DNA from: JAWKUK01 sp041398605
GTDB lineage: Bacteria > Planctomycetota > UBA1135 > GCA-002686595
Reading direction: 5' to 3'
Length of the DNA: 64,000 nt
Assembly (NCBI GenBank): GCA_041398605.1
Contig: JAWKUK010000027.1
Location: 37,013 to 101,012 of the forward strand
The first letter of the stretch is position 1, and each line of letters starts with the position of its first letter. This document shows positions 30,001 through 38,059 of the stretch, in pieces. The notes under the pieces are model-generated. The model saw only the letters and a program-made list of their open reading frames with translations. It was not told where the DNA came from and did no database searches. The position numbers were made by a program, and so were the translations under genes.

Positions 30001-31033
30001 GCGCCGCGAGGAGCTGCAGGAAGCCTCGGTAAGCCACGCTCTCCTCGCGTGTACGCTCCTCGGACCCGCGCGTCGCAGAGATCACGTCGTAGTCCATCCA
30101 CGGGTGGTCGTGCACCAGCGCTGGCTTCTCTCCAGTGCGCGCGACGAGGCCTTCGCCCAGCACGAAGAGCAGGCGGATGTCCTCGCGCGCGTCCGGGAAG
30201 CGGATGTCGGCCTGGCTCTCTTCGAGCGCCTCGACCAGTTGCATGCGGCGCGCGAGCGTGGCCGTTCGGTCGAGACACACGGCGAACGTACCGAACAGCT
30301 TGGAGCCGGCGAGGTCTGAGAGGTCTGGATAGAGGCCACCCCGGGGAGCCTCCCCAGGGAGCTCGATCGCGAGCGGCTCGAAGAGTGGCGCGAAGTCCAG
30401 CTCGGTGCGCTCGCCGCTCACGGGATCGACCCGTACGACCCGGCTCGCGCGTAGGAAGTCGTCGAGCTGCGACGGCAAGTCATCACCGGCCTTCACGTCG
30501 AAGCTCGCGTCGGCGAGCTCTGCCCAAGCCTCCCAGGCGAAGTCGCGGCCGTCCCGGCGAGCGAGCGCAATCCAGGCGTCGATCTCCTCGATCAGTGCCC
30601 GTCGTTCGGACTGCAGCCGGCGCCCTGCCTGGTCGTGCGCTGTCGCCCCGCCGTCCTCGGCGCGCGCGAGCCCGACGAGCCGACGGGCCTCTTCGAGCGC
30701 GAGGCTCCAGCGCAGCTCCACCGCGGCCATCGCCACGCGCTCGCGGTCCTCGTCAGCAGTCTTCGCCGAAGCAGCCAATTGCTCGCGCATCCGGCCGAGC
30801 GCTTCGCGCGCGTTGACGAGCGGCAGCGAGACTTCGTTGGCGCCGAGGGCCGTGCCGTCGCGGCGCTTCAAGCGTCCTTGGAACGTGTCTTCCCAGCGCG
30901 ACTCGGCGACCTCGATGTACTGCTCGAGCGCATCGAAGCAGCTGACCGTGAGCTGGCGCACGTCTTGGGCCTCGGCCCGCGCGCCCCACCCGAGCGCGAG
31001 CCAAGCAAAGAGAAGAGGCCGAGTGAAGTTCAT
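27011..31033 (-). CDS. Very large exported protein of unknown function with C-terminal protein-kinase-like domain
   Basis: The protein has 1340 residues from ATG 31033. That start overlaps the upstream stop in an ATGA junction, so I prefer it to a codon 15 bases earlier. An N-terminal signal peptide (LLFAWLALGWGARAEAQ) predicts export. Residues 30-780 are mixed helices and strands that I cannot assign. Residues about 780-900 contain hydrophobic segments (VLVAIGGIVTPFAHVMAL, VVVGVRGATTFWEVAGGV). A Pro-rich linker follows near 950. Residues 1073-1340 look like a protein-kinase fold: glycine loop RIGEGVSAVVHAL, V-I-K lysine 1104, helix-C Glu, catalytic-loop MEDGHLFN (Asp 1212, Asn 1217 with canonical D-x4-N spacing) and D-L-D (1233-1235) in place of D-F-G. 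The H-R of H-R-D is replaced by M-E. The target is unknown; a polymorphic-toxin or envelope-kinase role is speculation. Confidence 0.6.
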   Translation of the reverse strand: MNFTRPLLFAWLALGWGARAEAQDVRQLTVSCFDALEQYIEVAESRWEDTFQGRLKRRDGTALGANEVSLPLVNAREALGRMREQLAASAKTADEDRERVAMAAVELRWSLALEEARRLVGLARAEDGGATAHDQAGRRLQSERRALIEEIDAWIALARRDGRDFAWEAWAELADASFDVKAGDDLPSQLDDFLRASRVVRVDPVSGERTELDFAPLFEPLAIELPGEAPRGGLYPDLSDLAGSKLFGTFAVCLDRTATLARRMQLVEALEESQADIRFPDAREDIRLLFVLGEGLVARTGEKPALVHDHPWMDYDVISATRGSEERTREESVAYRGFLQLLAARGVDNTTFEGLQVLNWMLAYDRVAIIAQPKPGAMPGTYRFQLDGHAIDWAFGRSDDCPAAVGDLRLRRILPDGSTASVADVFDSDRIVVELELDREIDASELEVNLGAQRPGAELEALDLAGVSGVRLSRAPGETVLYRSRVLRMPALAPGLPQPEPSDTLKVPLDATLLMALPRATPIVCNPVGARFAGDPGRVGHSWHTAWVHACERAGLDSSADWPSTKVVESLSAGGWLSFGKHNIELLLGDLASLYLIRDEILRELLGRRGEIEAFCTEVLSDDGLAERWYEVELRANARERQSRMGSLPLALEGVRGETLWEAFLWEPEVGVLRAKHARRVAREVARQLLSDLDAAIAHCRDISRDDPEQLIRLAGLGLDPVRERMLPNLLRRERIGDGVWWIPELAPKLHLPSIEGLHNQLIDAEALQDAELDVLVAIGGIVTPFAHVMALRGALYFGNRVVVGVRGATTFWEVAGGVSTVYNKSSQFKRQRAELAFARGATGVLSAERWQTSAAQVKPAWMLIAESVGSVVGAASEVLPLVQAVRLGRYQSPYAWTTKVSSKSAGVAPSAGAPPPRLPPSHVRPPDVPSGLSAADADPAFETTRIQTKDLPLSERVNALIERVEDGGLQEFRALDSDDRNVLLGALGLASDESAAAVRCLTEPVQRRLTKLMGSLEENLEVARAERFWEQDWFRSIGTEVDAEVPSPIRRPDFFPDANGGGWRLRMRTPDGEHVSVALGARIGEGVSAVVHALDEMPEGVIKLLKERDLAKAQAEIEVTLRTSERLAAAGIPHLRVLGSGSDGRVAFTLCERLPANAITLSRRVVRNQAGAVVHGGLRQLEVEGPLPVAFQHALAQLYKRLGRAGLVMEDGHLFNVYFFPNGLRWEAGLLDLDRILPWGSFDDADTLLENILHGMGQGFAHVNSMRGTRYFGDDAWDALIDADFAMQKMLEHKGMIAFDPRTGEWSGRRLSLEVVEQYFPGFRGHVGEAVNAVRQARR

Positions 31034-32622
31034 CGCCCGCCCCTCCACTCCTCGAGCAGGCGCGCCACGCCTGGTGACGGCCGAGCTGCTCCCTCGAGTC
31101 CATCGGCGAGGGCGTTGAACTGCGCTTCGATCGATGCTGCTGGAGCTACGCCACCGCGGGGCTCAGCGGCGCGCATCGCGACGGCGATCGCCATCCAGCC
31201 TTCGAACCCTCGGCGCCAGGACGCGACGCGAGCGCGGGCTCGCTCGACGTTCGTGGGTTTGGCGCGGCTCAGCACCTCCTCGGCGCCCGCGAGGCCTTCC
31301 GCCGCGCGCGTCAACTCGGCCAACAAGCGCTGGGCCTTGTCGTCAATCCCCGACGCTGTGCCCCAGCCGGCGACCCCGACGAGCCACGCGCGTCGGCGGG
31401 CCTCAGCGAGCGACTTGGGCGACGATCGCAGCAGGTGCGACCACAAGACCTCGAAGAGCGCCTCGCGCTCTCCCGAGTCCGGTTCGCCGCGGGCTGCAAA
31501 CAGGGCGTCGGTGAGCTGTTGGACATGGGGGCGCAGGTCGATGTGGTCATTGCGCCGTACGTCCGGCGCTTCGCTGGTCGTCGCGAGCGCGAACAGTGCG
31601 CCGACAAGAGGCTCTCGGTCCGACCACGCCAGTGCGTCCTCACCCTCGAGCAGCCCGGAGGCCAGGAGTACGTCGAGCCAGACTGCGGCAATCTCGGACG
31701 GGTCGACTCCGGAGCGCGGGTCGTGCACCTGCGACCGTCCGCGCTTGCCATTCGCTTCCGCAGTGAGGCTGGTGTCCAGCTCGGCCGCGGCCGCTGCGCG
31801 CAACGCCTCGCTCTCGAAGGGCCCGTCGCGATGCCGAACAAACGCGGCCTGCACCGCGGCCGAGTCGTAGGCGTAGAGGACATTCGGGGCCGACTCCCAG
31901 AGGCTCTGCACGACCGCCGCGACCCACGCCTGGCGCGCGGAGGCACACCGCTCGCCCCAGGCCCCTGCCATTGCCTGGCCCGCGTCGACCCCTTCGAGCC
32001 ACCCGCGCAGCAGCGCGACGGCTGCCCGTTCGAAGCCGGGCTCCAGGTGATGCCGTCGCCGATCGGCAGCGACCATCGCGACCAACTCTCGAATGGGTAG
32101 CCCCACGTCCGTTGCGACGCGATACTCGCTCCAGGTGCCGCCGAGCGCACGCAGCTCGGCCAGCTCTTCCTCTGACCATGGCCGCTGGGCGATCCAACGC
32201 GGAGCTTCCCCGAGGAACCGCATGTCGGTCGTCCGGTCACCGCTCGCGAGCGCGTCGATGAGTGCCTGCACGTGCCGGCGGCTGCCCGTCCGCACGCCTT
32301 TTCCAGGGACCCCAAATAGCAGCGCCAAGTCCCAAAGAGTGTCGACCTCGTTGGCGACCTGCCACCACGCGCTCGGTTGAGTCAGGACCGCGGAACGTGT
32401 CGCGCCATCCGCCCCGAGCGCGTGGAACTCCAGGGTGACGTCGCCTTGTCCGGGCTGATGTGCATGGCGTGACACAACGCCTTCGACGGCCCACATGCCG
32501 TTGTGATCGCGTACGAGCTCCACCGGGGCGAGCGCCGCTTCGATCTCGGCGCGCCTCTGTTCGCCTTCAAAGGAAAGGACGAGCACGTCGAGGGCGAGGC
32601 ACGTTGAGAGGACCACCAGCAT
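31030..32622 (-). CDS. Exported or anchored helical protein of unknown function
   Basis: The 530-residue protein has a short hydrophobic N-terminus (MLVVLSTCLALDVLVLSF) that could be a signal peptide or anchor without a long basic region. After a small beta-rich part (residues 25-95: WAVEGVVSRHA, DVTLEFHALG) the chain is mainly helical, Ala/Arg-rich and tryptophan-bearing, with no motif I recognise. It is upstream of and translationally coupled to the large kinase-like exported protein, which suggests that the two act together. The start codon lies in a 16-base palindrome (32618-32633). Alternative ATGs in this palindrome are out of frame. Confidence 0.55.
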   Translation of the reverse strand: MLVVLSTCLALDVLVLSFEGEQRRAEIEAALAPVELVRDHNGMWAVEGVVSRHAHQPGQGDVTLEFHALGADGATRSAVLTQPSAWWQVANEVDTLWDLALLFGVPGKGVRTGSRRHVQALIDALASGDRTTDMRFLGEAPRWIAQRPWSEEELAELRALGGTWSEYRVATDVGLPIRELVAMVAADRRRHHLEPGFERAAVALLRGWLEGVDAGQAMAGAWGERCASARQAWVAAVVQSLWESAPNVLYAYDSAAVQAAFVRHRDGPFESEALRAAAAAELDTSLTAEANGKRGRSQVHDPRSGVDPSEIAAVWLDVLLASGLLEGEDALAWSDREPLVGALFALATTSEAPDVRRNDHIDLRPHVQQLTDALFAARGEPDSGEREALFEVLWSHLLRSSPKSLAEARRRAWLVGVAGWGTASGIDDKAQRLLAELTRAAEGLAGAEEVLSRAKPTNVERARARVASWRRGFEGWMAIAVAMRAAEPRGGVAPAASIEAQFNALADGLEGAARPSPGVARLLEEWRGGR

Positions 32623-32633
32623 GCATGCATGCT
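32618..32633. promoter_or_regulatory. 16-base palindrome across a start codon
   Basis: AGCATGCATGCATGCT is a perfect palindrome that contains the ATG of the 530-residue exported protein. It may be an operator or influence start choice through RNA folding. Repetitive G-C-A-T steps make chance formation plausible. Confidence 0.35.
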
Positions 32634-33017
32634 ACCGACATTCTTCAATCGCTCCTGTGCTTCGAGCGGGCGGCCCGCGCCGCAGTCGACGGCGCGCGAG
32701 GCTGCGCCGCTCAGGCCGGACCCTTGCACCCAAGGGGGCGCGGGGCGACGGCGCCCGCTGCGCTCCACGCAGGCCCGAACGCCGCTGACGGCCACTGCGC
32801 GTCCACCTGCAACGTCGCTGGCGAACACGTCCCTCGTCGCTCATTCTCGCGGGACCATCCATTCGCGCGGGACGACCCATTCGCGCGGGACGAGCGAGTG
32901 AGCCCGGGCCATGCGTGAGCCTGTGCTGCCGGTGCGCGGGTGGCGCGCCCGATCTCGCTTGCACGGCTGGATGGGGGAGGCGCGACCGTGGCCAAGCCAT
33001 TGCCGCTGAGCGCTCGC
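32634..33017. other. Intergenic stretch with short tandem repeats
   Basis: No convincing gene lies in these 384 bases. The open frames present have low-complexity translations without family features. The stretch includes three 18-bp direct repeats and ends in a hairpin at the kinase gene stop. A promoter for the leftward pair of genes should lie here but is not identified. Confidence 0.5.
32841..32894. repeat. Three 18-bp tandem repeats
   Basis: Units at 32841-32858, 32859-32876 and 32877-32894 share the core C-A-T-T-C-(T/G)-C-G-C-G-G-G-A-C; units 2 and 3 differ only at the last base and unit 1 is more diverged. The position upstream of a leftward gene pair would allow a regulatory role, but that is not shown. 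Confidence 0.8.
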
Positions 33018-33024
33018 TCAGTGG
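33003..33024 (-). terminator. Hairpin at the stop codon of the Ser/Thr kinase gene
   Basis: CCGCTGAGCG and CGCTCAGTGG form a 10-bp stem (one G-T pair) with a 2-base loop. It contains the TGA of the kinase gene and could terminate the leftward cassette, though a T-run is absent. Confidence 0.35.
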
Positions 33025-34298
33025 TCGAATCTAGGTTGTCGCTCTGCCCAATGGCCTTGGCCGATCCCCGCGACGAGGAAGCCGATACCTAGGAAGACCC
33101 ACCCTGGCTCACGCCAGTTGACGACGGGGAGCAGGAGCGCGCACAGCGAGCCGATCAGGAGCGCGAGCGCGAGCGAGACCTCGTACTTGTTTGGCGCGCG
33201 CATCGCGAGGACGCTGCCGATGGAGCAGCCGGGCACAAAGAGCCCCATCAGGAGCCAATAGGCCCTGCGCTGCCCCGCGCCCACCAGGATCAGGGCCAGC
33301 ACCCCGCCCGTGAGCACCGAGCCGATGAGGTACTCGTGGAAGAGCCGCGTGCGGGGAGCGCTCGGCGGGGCGCTCCGCCCGATGTCGTCCAAGGCCGCGC
33401 GCACCTCGCTCGCGCGTTGGTAGCGCCGCCCTGGCTCACGCTCGAGCGAACGCATCACGACCTCGTCCACGCGCGCGTCGATGCCTTGGGAGCGCCGCGA
33501 TGGCGCCTCGAATCGGCCGAGGGGGAGCTCGCCCGTGAGGAGCTCGTAGAAGACCGCCCCGAGCGCGTAGATGTCTGCGCGGTGATCGACGGCCCGCGCC
33601 CCTGCGAGCTGCTCGGGCGCCATGTACCGCGGCGTGCCGAAGACCTCGTAGGTCCCCGTCAGGCGCGCAGCCTCCGAGCCGAGCTCGTCCAGCTGAGCGA
33701 GGCCGAAGTCTGCAATGCGCAGGCGCCCGTGGCCGTCGAGCAGCAGGTTCTCCGGCTTGATGTCCCGGTGTACGACGCCGTGGTCGTGCGCGAATTGCAG
33801 CGCTTCGCACGCCTGCGGGATCAGCGCCAGCGCATCGGCCGGCGGCAGCTTCCCTGCGTCGAGCACCTCGCGGAGGTTCGACCCGTCCACGTACTCCATG
33901 AGCAGCCAGTGCAGCGCGCCCTCGACGCCAAAGTCGTACACCCGGACGATCCCGGGGTGGTCCAGCTTCGCGAGCACGCGCGCTTCCCGGACGAAGCGCT
34001 GGGTAAACGCAGGGTCGCCCTCGGACTCCGGCCGCAGCACCTTGAGGGCGACGAGGCGATCGAGCCGCGGCTGGCGGCAGCGATACACCGCGCCCATCCC
34101 GCCCTGGCCCACGAGCTCGAGCACGTCGAGGTGCGGGAAGCGGTGCGCGAGCTCGTCCACCGAGGGCGCCGTGAAGCCGCCGCGCGTCGCCCTCGGGGGC
34201 TTCGGCGCGCGGCCACAGGTCAAGAGGCAGCGCGGGCAACGCTCCGCGTCGTCCGGGGTCAAGCGAGGGGCGCCGCAGCGCTGGCAGGTGTCCGTCAT
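33018..34298 (-). CDS. Membrane Ser/Thr protein kinase (Pkn2-like) with N-terminal zinc ribbon
   Basis: The protein has 426 residues from ATG 34298; an upstream in-frame start adds nine residues. Residues 5-24 form a zinc ribbon (CQRCG, then CPRC). The Hanks-type kinase domain spans about 50-305: LVGQGGMGAVYRC glycine loop, VALKVL lysine, HGVVHRDIKPENLLLDGHGR catalytic loop, IADFGLAQLD, GTPRYMAPEQL and DIYALGAVFYELLTGELP. All catalytic residues are intact. Four membrane segments follow (about 318-415), so the kinase is cytoplasmic and its C-terminal part is embedded in the membrane without a large sensor domain. It lies in line with a beta-helix protein and an ECF sigma factor; kinase/ECF pairing is a known planctomycete theme, so phosphorylation of sigma or of a partner is a reasonable inference. 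Confidence 0.92.
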   Translation of the reverse strand: MTDTCQRCGAPRLTPDDAERCPRCLLTCGRAPKPPRATRGGFTAPSVDELAHRFPHLDVLELVGQGGMGAVYRCRQPRLDRLVALKVLRPESEGDPAFTQRFVREARVLAKLDHPGIVRVYDFGVEGALHWLLMEYVDGSNLREVLDAGKLPPADALALIPQACEALQFAHDHGVVHRDIKPENLLLDGHGRLRIADFGLAQLDELGSEAARLTGTYEVFGTPRYMAPEQLAGARAVDHRADIYALGAVFYELLTGELPLGRFEAPSRRSQGIDARVDEVVMRSLEREPGRRYQRASEVRAALDDIGRSAPPSAPRTRLFHEYLIGSVLTGGVLALILVGAGQRRAYWLLMGLFVPGCSIGSVLAMRAPNKYEVSLALALLIGSLCALLLPVVNWREPGWVFLGIGFLVAGIGQGHWAERQPRFDH

Positions 34299-34395
34299 GG
34301 GGCGATCTCGGTGGTGTCTACCCACAGGTTCAGGACCACAGGTGGCGCGTTTCAGCCTTTCTCGAGTTCATCGAGCGCGCGGCGGACCAGCACGC

Positions 34396-35688
34396 TCAGC
34401 GACCCAGGGCGTCGCGCCAGCCTGGAAAGAGCTCGTTCAGGTCGCGCTTCAGGCTCGTCCCGGGCTCGCTCGTCCACCGCGAGACGGTCGTGCCGTTCAA
34501 CGTGACGTTGGCGGGGGGCTCTCCCCCTCTGTCGAGGATGTCCTCGAGGCGGCACGCGACGTACACGACGGTCGCGCCGTCCGTGATGCTCCCGAACGCG
34601 CGTGTGCGCGCGATGACACAGCGCTCGAAGCGCGCCAAGAGCCCGTTGTGCCGCACATCGAACAGGCATCCGGAGCCTGGCGAACGTCCATACCCGCCGA
34701 GGAACTCGCAGTCGCTCGCCCGCAGCGCGAGCGCTTCGGTCCCGAAGAGGCAGGAGCCGCCCGCGCCCATGTCCCAGCCGGTGATGCGGCAATTGCGCAG
34801 GGTGATCGACATCGCGGGCTCGCGTATGTCGAACAGGTAGTTGTCGTTCGCGTGCAGCGTCGCGCTCTCGATGGTGAGGTTGCGGACCGTGTCGTATGCG
34901 GACATGTCGGTGGCGAGGACGAGCAGCGTGGCCTCCTTGCCCGCGCCACGCAGCGTCAGGTCACGCGGATAATGCTCGCGCCAATAGGACCCGAAGTCAG
35001 GCAGGCGATGCACGCCTGCCGGGAAGCTCAAGGTCGTCCCGTCCGCGACCGGCTTGCGCGAGCTGAGCGCCCTTGCGTCGAGCGCGCTCGGACCGTCCTG
35101 CGCAGCGCCGCCGAACTCCGTGACAAAGAAGCGGTCGAACGTGCCGCCGTCGGCGACGACCGAGGTCAACGGCCCAGGCGCGCCCTGTTGCAGGCGCTTC
35201 AGCGTCGTCAGCACACCGCCTGTACGCGCATCCTCTTCAGCGAGCTCGAGGTTCGACCGCCGCTCCGCGAGCTCGTGCCCGATCTTCGCCGGGAGGGCGA
35301 GCGTACGCTCCTTGAACCACGCCAACCCCTCGTCGATCTCGGCGTCATTCGGCGCGTCCCGGCGCTCGCGCTTCCACGCGGCGACGATCCCGTCGCGCGC
35401 TCGGGCGAGGAGCGCGGCGGTAAACAGAGGGTCGCTCGCGTCACCCGCGACCTCTCCGTCGGCGGGTCGCGCGACGCGCTCGCTGATCGCCTCGCTGGGT
35501 CGAGGGGGCGGTATTGCGGCGAGCGTGGCGTCGCTGGCTGCCACCTGCGCTGCATCCCCTGTCCGCGAGAGGGCGCTCGGGGCTTCGCCGCGCGTCGCGC
35601 TCGGTGGTGTGACATCGAGCGCGCCGCGGCTCCACCAACCGAGCGCGAGCGAGAGGGCGGCAACGATGACGATGAGCACACGGTGCAT
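34396..35688 (-). CDS. Membrane-anchored right-handed beta-helix-like protein
   Basis: The protein has 430 residues from ATG 35688. A single N-terminal hydrophobic segment (VLIVIVAALSLALGWW) acts as signal or anchor, followed by an Ala/Pro-rich linker and a helical stretch to about residue 150. The C-terminal 250 residues show parallel beta-helix rungs: DLTLRGAGKEATLLVL, VRNLTIESATLHANDN, MSITLRNCRITGWDMG, LALRASDCEFLGGYG, FERCVIARTRAFG. Such folds bind or cleave polysaccharides or act as surface repeats; no catalytic signature is evident. It sits between the ECF sigma and the kinase genes, all leftward, suggesting a common signalling or envelope function. Confidence 0.65.
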   Translation of the reverse strand: MHRVLIVIVAALSLALGWWSRGALDVTPPSATRGEAPSALSRTGDAAQVAASDATLAAIPPPRPSEAISERVARPADGEVAGDASDPLFTAALLARARDGIVAAWKRERRDAPNDAEIDEGLAWFKERTLALPAKIGHELAERRSNLELAEEDARTGGVLTTLKRLQQGAPGPLTSVVADGGTFDRFFVTEFGGAAQDGPSALDARALSSRKPVADGTTLSFPAGVHRLPDFGSYWREHYPRDLTLRGAGKEATLLVLATDMSAYDTVRNLTIESATLHANDNYLFDIREPAMSITLRNCRITGWDMGAGGSCLFGTEALALRASDCEFLGGYGRSPGSGCLFDVRHNGLLARFERCVIARTRAFGSITDGATVVYVACRLEDILDRGGEPPANVTLNGTTVSRWTSEPGTSLKRDLNELFPGWRDALGR

Positions 35689-35761
35689 GGCAGGCATAGC
35701 GTCCGGCATTGGGGAGCGCGCGTCGACGCGCGAGTGGGCCCGAAGGGGCGCAGGGGCGCGC

Positions 35762-36547
35762 TCATGGCGCGTTGTTGCTGAGCGACATCAAGAACGCATC
35801 GAGCTCGGCCTCGACGTCCTCGCGACCGTTGACCGTGCCTGCAATCGCGTCGCGCAAGAGGTCGCGGAAGCGGCGGCGGGCGCGGAACACGGCCACGCGG
35901 CAGGAGGACTCGACCAAGCCCATGTCCCGCGCCATGGCCGCAAACGGCGGCCGCGTAGCATCGGGTACGAGGTACGGCTCGAGGCGCGAGAAGCGTGTGG
36001 CGAGCCCCGCCGCTGCGTACTCTTCGCGGAGCTGGCGGCGCACCTCGTCCAACAGGGCATGGATCCAAGCGCGGTCGAAGGACTGCTCTGGGGTCAGCGC
36101 CGCGACGGGCTCTGTCCCGGGCGCGTCGGAGTCGAACGTGATCGGTACGTGCCGCTCGCCCCCGCCTCTCACGAGCGCGTTCTCTGCCTCGAGCTGGTTC
36201 GCCACGAAGCGCCTCAGCAACGTCGCAAGGAACGCCCGGAACGAGCCGCGCGCCTCGTCCGCGCGCGCGAGCCAGTCCTTTTCCAGGAGGCGCGCGAAGA
36301 AGGCTTGGGCGAGGTCACGCGCGGCGTCCCGGTCGTGGCCGTGGCGGCGCAAGTAGGCGACCACGGCGGGCCAATAGGTCCGGCAGAGCGAATCGAGCGC
36401 CGCGCGAGCAGGGTCCCGGGTGCCTTCGGTTTCATTCCCGGGCGCGCTCGGCGTGCCCTCACGCGACGCCGCGCGCCGCACGAGGCTCCAGCGCGTCGTC
36501 GTGAAGCCCGCCGGACCGGTCAGCATGGAATCGTCGTAGGCCGCCAT
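35762..36547 (-). CDS. ECF-family sigma factor of the planctomycete kinase-associated type
   Basis: The 261-residue protein has the N-terminal F-T-T-T-R-W-S-L-V signature, then LCRTYWPAVVAYLRRHGHD, DLAQAFFARLLEKDWLARAD and GSFRAFLATLLRRFVANQ as region 2, with MARDMGLVESSCRVAVFRARRRFRDLLR as region 4. This sequence style, with F-F-A-R-L-L-E-K-D-W, is common among planctomycete and related ECF sigma factors found near Ser/Thr kinases. Downstream in the same direction are the beta-helix and kinase genes, with gaps of 73 and 97 bases. No anti-sigma factor is adjacent. Confidence 0.9.
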   Translation of the reverse strand: MAAYDDSMLTGPAGFTTTRWSLVRRAASREGTPSAPGNETEGTRDPARAALDSLCRTYWPAVVAYLRRHGHDRDAARDLAQAFFARLLEKDWLARADEARGSFRAFLATLLRRFVANQLEAENALVRGGGERHVPITFDSDAPGTEPVAALTPEQSFDRAWIHALLDEVRRQLREEYAAAGLATRFSRLEPYLVPDATRPPFAAMARDMGLVESSCRVAVFRARRRFRDLLRDAIAGTVNGREDVEAELDAFLMSLSNNAP

Positions 36548-36594
36548 GTGTCGCGCGAGACTCTACCTCGTTCGAGGCGCCTCTGGCCCCTGGG

Positions 36595-37620
36595 TCAATC
36601 GAGCGGTCGGCTCAACGTCAGGACGAGCTCCTCGATGCCCTCAGCGGAGCGCACATCGAGCCGGAGCCTCGGGCCGCGTTGGGAGCGCTCTTGCGCGGCT
36701 TCTTTCGGGGCCCATTCCAGGCCTGTGAGCTGCCCGTCGGCGCCCATCTGCGGCTCGTGTTGCCATTCGCGCCCCAGGATCAACTCGACAGTCGGAGCGA
36801 ACTCCATGAGCTCGGTCGCCAGCGGTCGGTCCGTGCCCGACGGGCGCATGCGCAAGGTGTATTCGACGGACCGAGTCTTGAACACTTCGTAGCTCGCGGA
36901 CTCGCGGACCCTCCCCGGAATGATGTACAGCAGCGGCTGGGTTGAGTGCCACCAGACCGTCTCGCCGAGGATGCCTCGCTCGACGACACGTCGTCCCTTG
37001 AGCGCCTCTGGGTCGTCACGCAGCGTCCTCCAGGCGGCGTCGATGCCGACGGCAACGACGCCGGACGGCGGACCCTCACGGCGCATCTGGGATTCCCACC
37101 TGATGGTCTCATCGCGATCCGCCATCAGGACGATCGCAGAGCGGAAGAGCCCTTGCGCGCCCTCGTGGCCGCCGAGGAACAGCGTCATCGGCGCACGGTG
37201 AGCATCCAAGAGCCTCCACCCCGGCGCGCCGCCCTCGCGCCTGTTCGGCTCGCCGAACGCGCTTTGGACGTCAGCGAGCGTGGCGTCGACTGTGAGGCCA
37301 AACGGGCGCGCACCCTCGAAGTCACGCCCAATGCCGATGCGATCGATCCAACGAGAGTCGGTGAGCTTCAGCGTCAGCCCGGCCCGCGACGCGCCGATCT
37401 GGCCCAGCGGGACGCCGACCCACGCCGCTAGCAGTGCTCCTGTTTCTGTCGCGATGTCCTCACCCAACAGCCCAGGCCAGGCCTCCGAGACGAAGCTCGA
37501 GGCGGGTACGAACTCCTGCACGAGCTTCGTGTATTGCTTCGTGTAGTGATTGATCTGGATCGCGAGCGTTACGCTGCGGAGCGCTGCGCGCTCAAAGTTG
37601 GCCACGAGGCTCGTAGTCAT
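36595..37620 (-). CDS. Conserved-looking protein of unknown function
   Basis: The 341-residue soluble protein lacks a signal peptide or membrane segment. It contains repeated beta-rich pieces such as LTLKLTDSRWIDRIGIGRD, LGETVWWHSTQPLLYIIPG and VEYTLRMRPSG, plus LADVQSAFGEPNRR near residue 118. I do not recognise the family. Start ATG 37620 lies 29 bases inside the 3' end of the upstream gene, so the two are likely co-expressed. A later start is possible but no good alternative is visible. Confidence 0.6.
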   Translation of the reverse strand: MTTSLVANFERAALRSVTLAIQINHYTKQYTKLVQEFVPASSFVSEAWPGLLGEDIATETGALLAAWVGVPLGQIGASRAGLTLKLTDSRWIDRIGIGRDFEGARPFGLTVDATLADVQSAFGEPNRREGGAPGWRLLDAHRAPMTLFLGGHEGAQGLFRSAIVLMADRDETIRWESQMRREGPPSGVVAVGIDAAWRTLRDDPEALKGRRVVERGILGETVWWHSTQPLLYIIPGRVRESASYEVFKTRSVEYTLRMRPSGTDRPLATELMEFAPTVELILGREWQHEPQMGADGQLTGLEWAPKEAAQERSQRGPRLRLDVRSAEGIEELVLTLSRPLD

Positions 37621-38059
37621 TGATCTCTTTGTCGCCGAAGCCTGTGGCCTTCGAGACCCGAGCCACGTAGCGCTGGCCTTTCACATCCTGGCGCCATGGA
37701 CCTTGCGCCTCGAGCATCGCTGGGGTGGTCGACCAGGTCAGCGACCCGGGCAGCGCCGCAGTCCAGCCCTCATCGCTCCCCGGCGGCCCGGCTTGAATCT
37801 TCACAGCGCGGACCCGATCGCGGTCGAGCGTGAGTTCAAGCGCTGGCGACTTGGCGTCGACATCGCCCGCTGAGACTGGTCCGCAGCCGCTCCAGGCGAT
37901 CATCGCGGCGACGGCGGGGTTCGCAAAGTGCCGCCCGATCAATTCAAGCAGGAGGTCGCCCGCAACGGGCGGTTCACCGCGGTCTTGTGCGCAGACAGAC
38001 GAGGCGAGTACGAGCGCCGCGACGGGGGCCGCCATGCGGAGGCAGGTCAGCATCGACAT
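37592..38059 (-). CDS. Small secreted protein of unknown function
   Basis: The protein has 155 residues from ATG 38059 (ATG 38053 is equally possible). The N-terminus is a typical signal peptide (AAPVAALVLASSVCAQD). The mature part is about 130 residues with LELIGRHFANPAVAAMIAWSG and beta strands ALELTLDRDRVRAVKIQAG; no family recognised. It overlaps the next gene by 29 bases. A longer frame extends to 38350 but its translation lacks features and would bury the signal peptide. Confidence 0.6.
   Translation of the reverse strand: MSMLTCLRMAAPVAALVLASSVCAQDRGEPPVAGDLLLELIGRHFANPAVAAMIAWSGCGPVSAGDVDAKSPALELTLDRDRVRAVKIQAGPPGSDEGWTAALPGSLTWSTTPAMLEAQGPWRQDVKGQRYVARVSKATGFGDKEINDYEPRGQL

Noticed and set aside
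32629..32901. A 90-codon open frame upstream of the kinase cassette
   Set aside because: The translation consists of low-complexity and 18-bp repeat sequence (HSRGT units) with no support.
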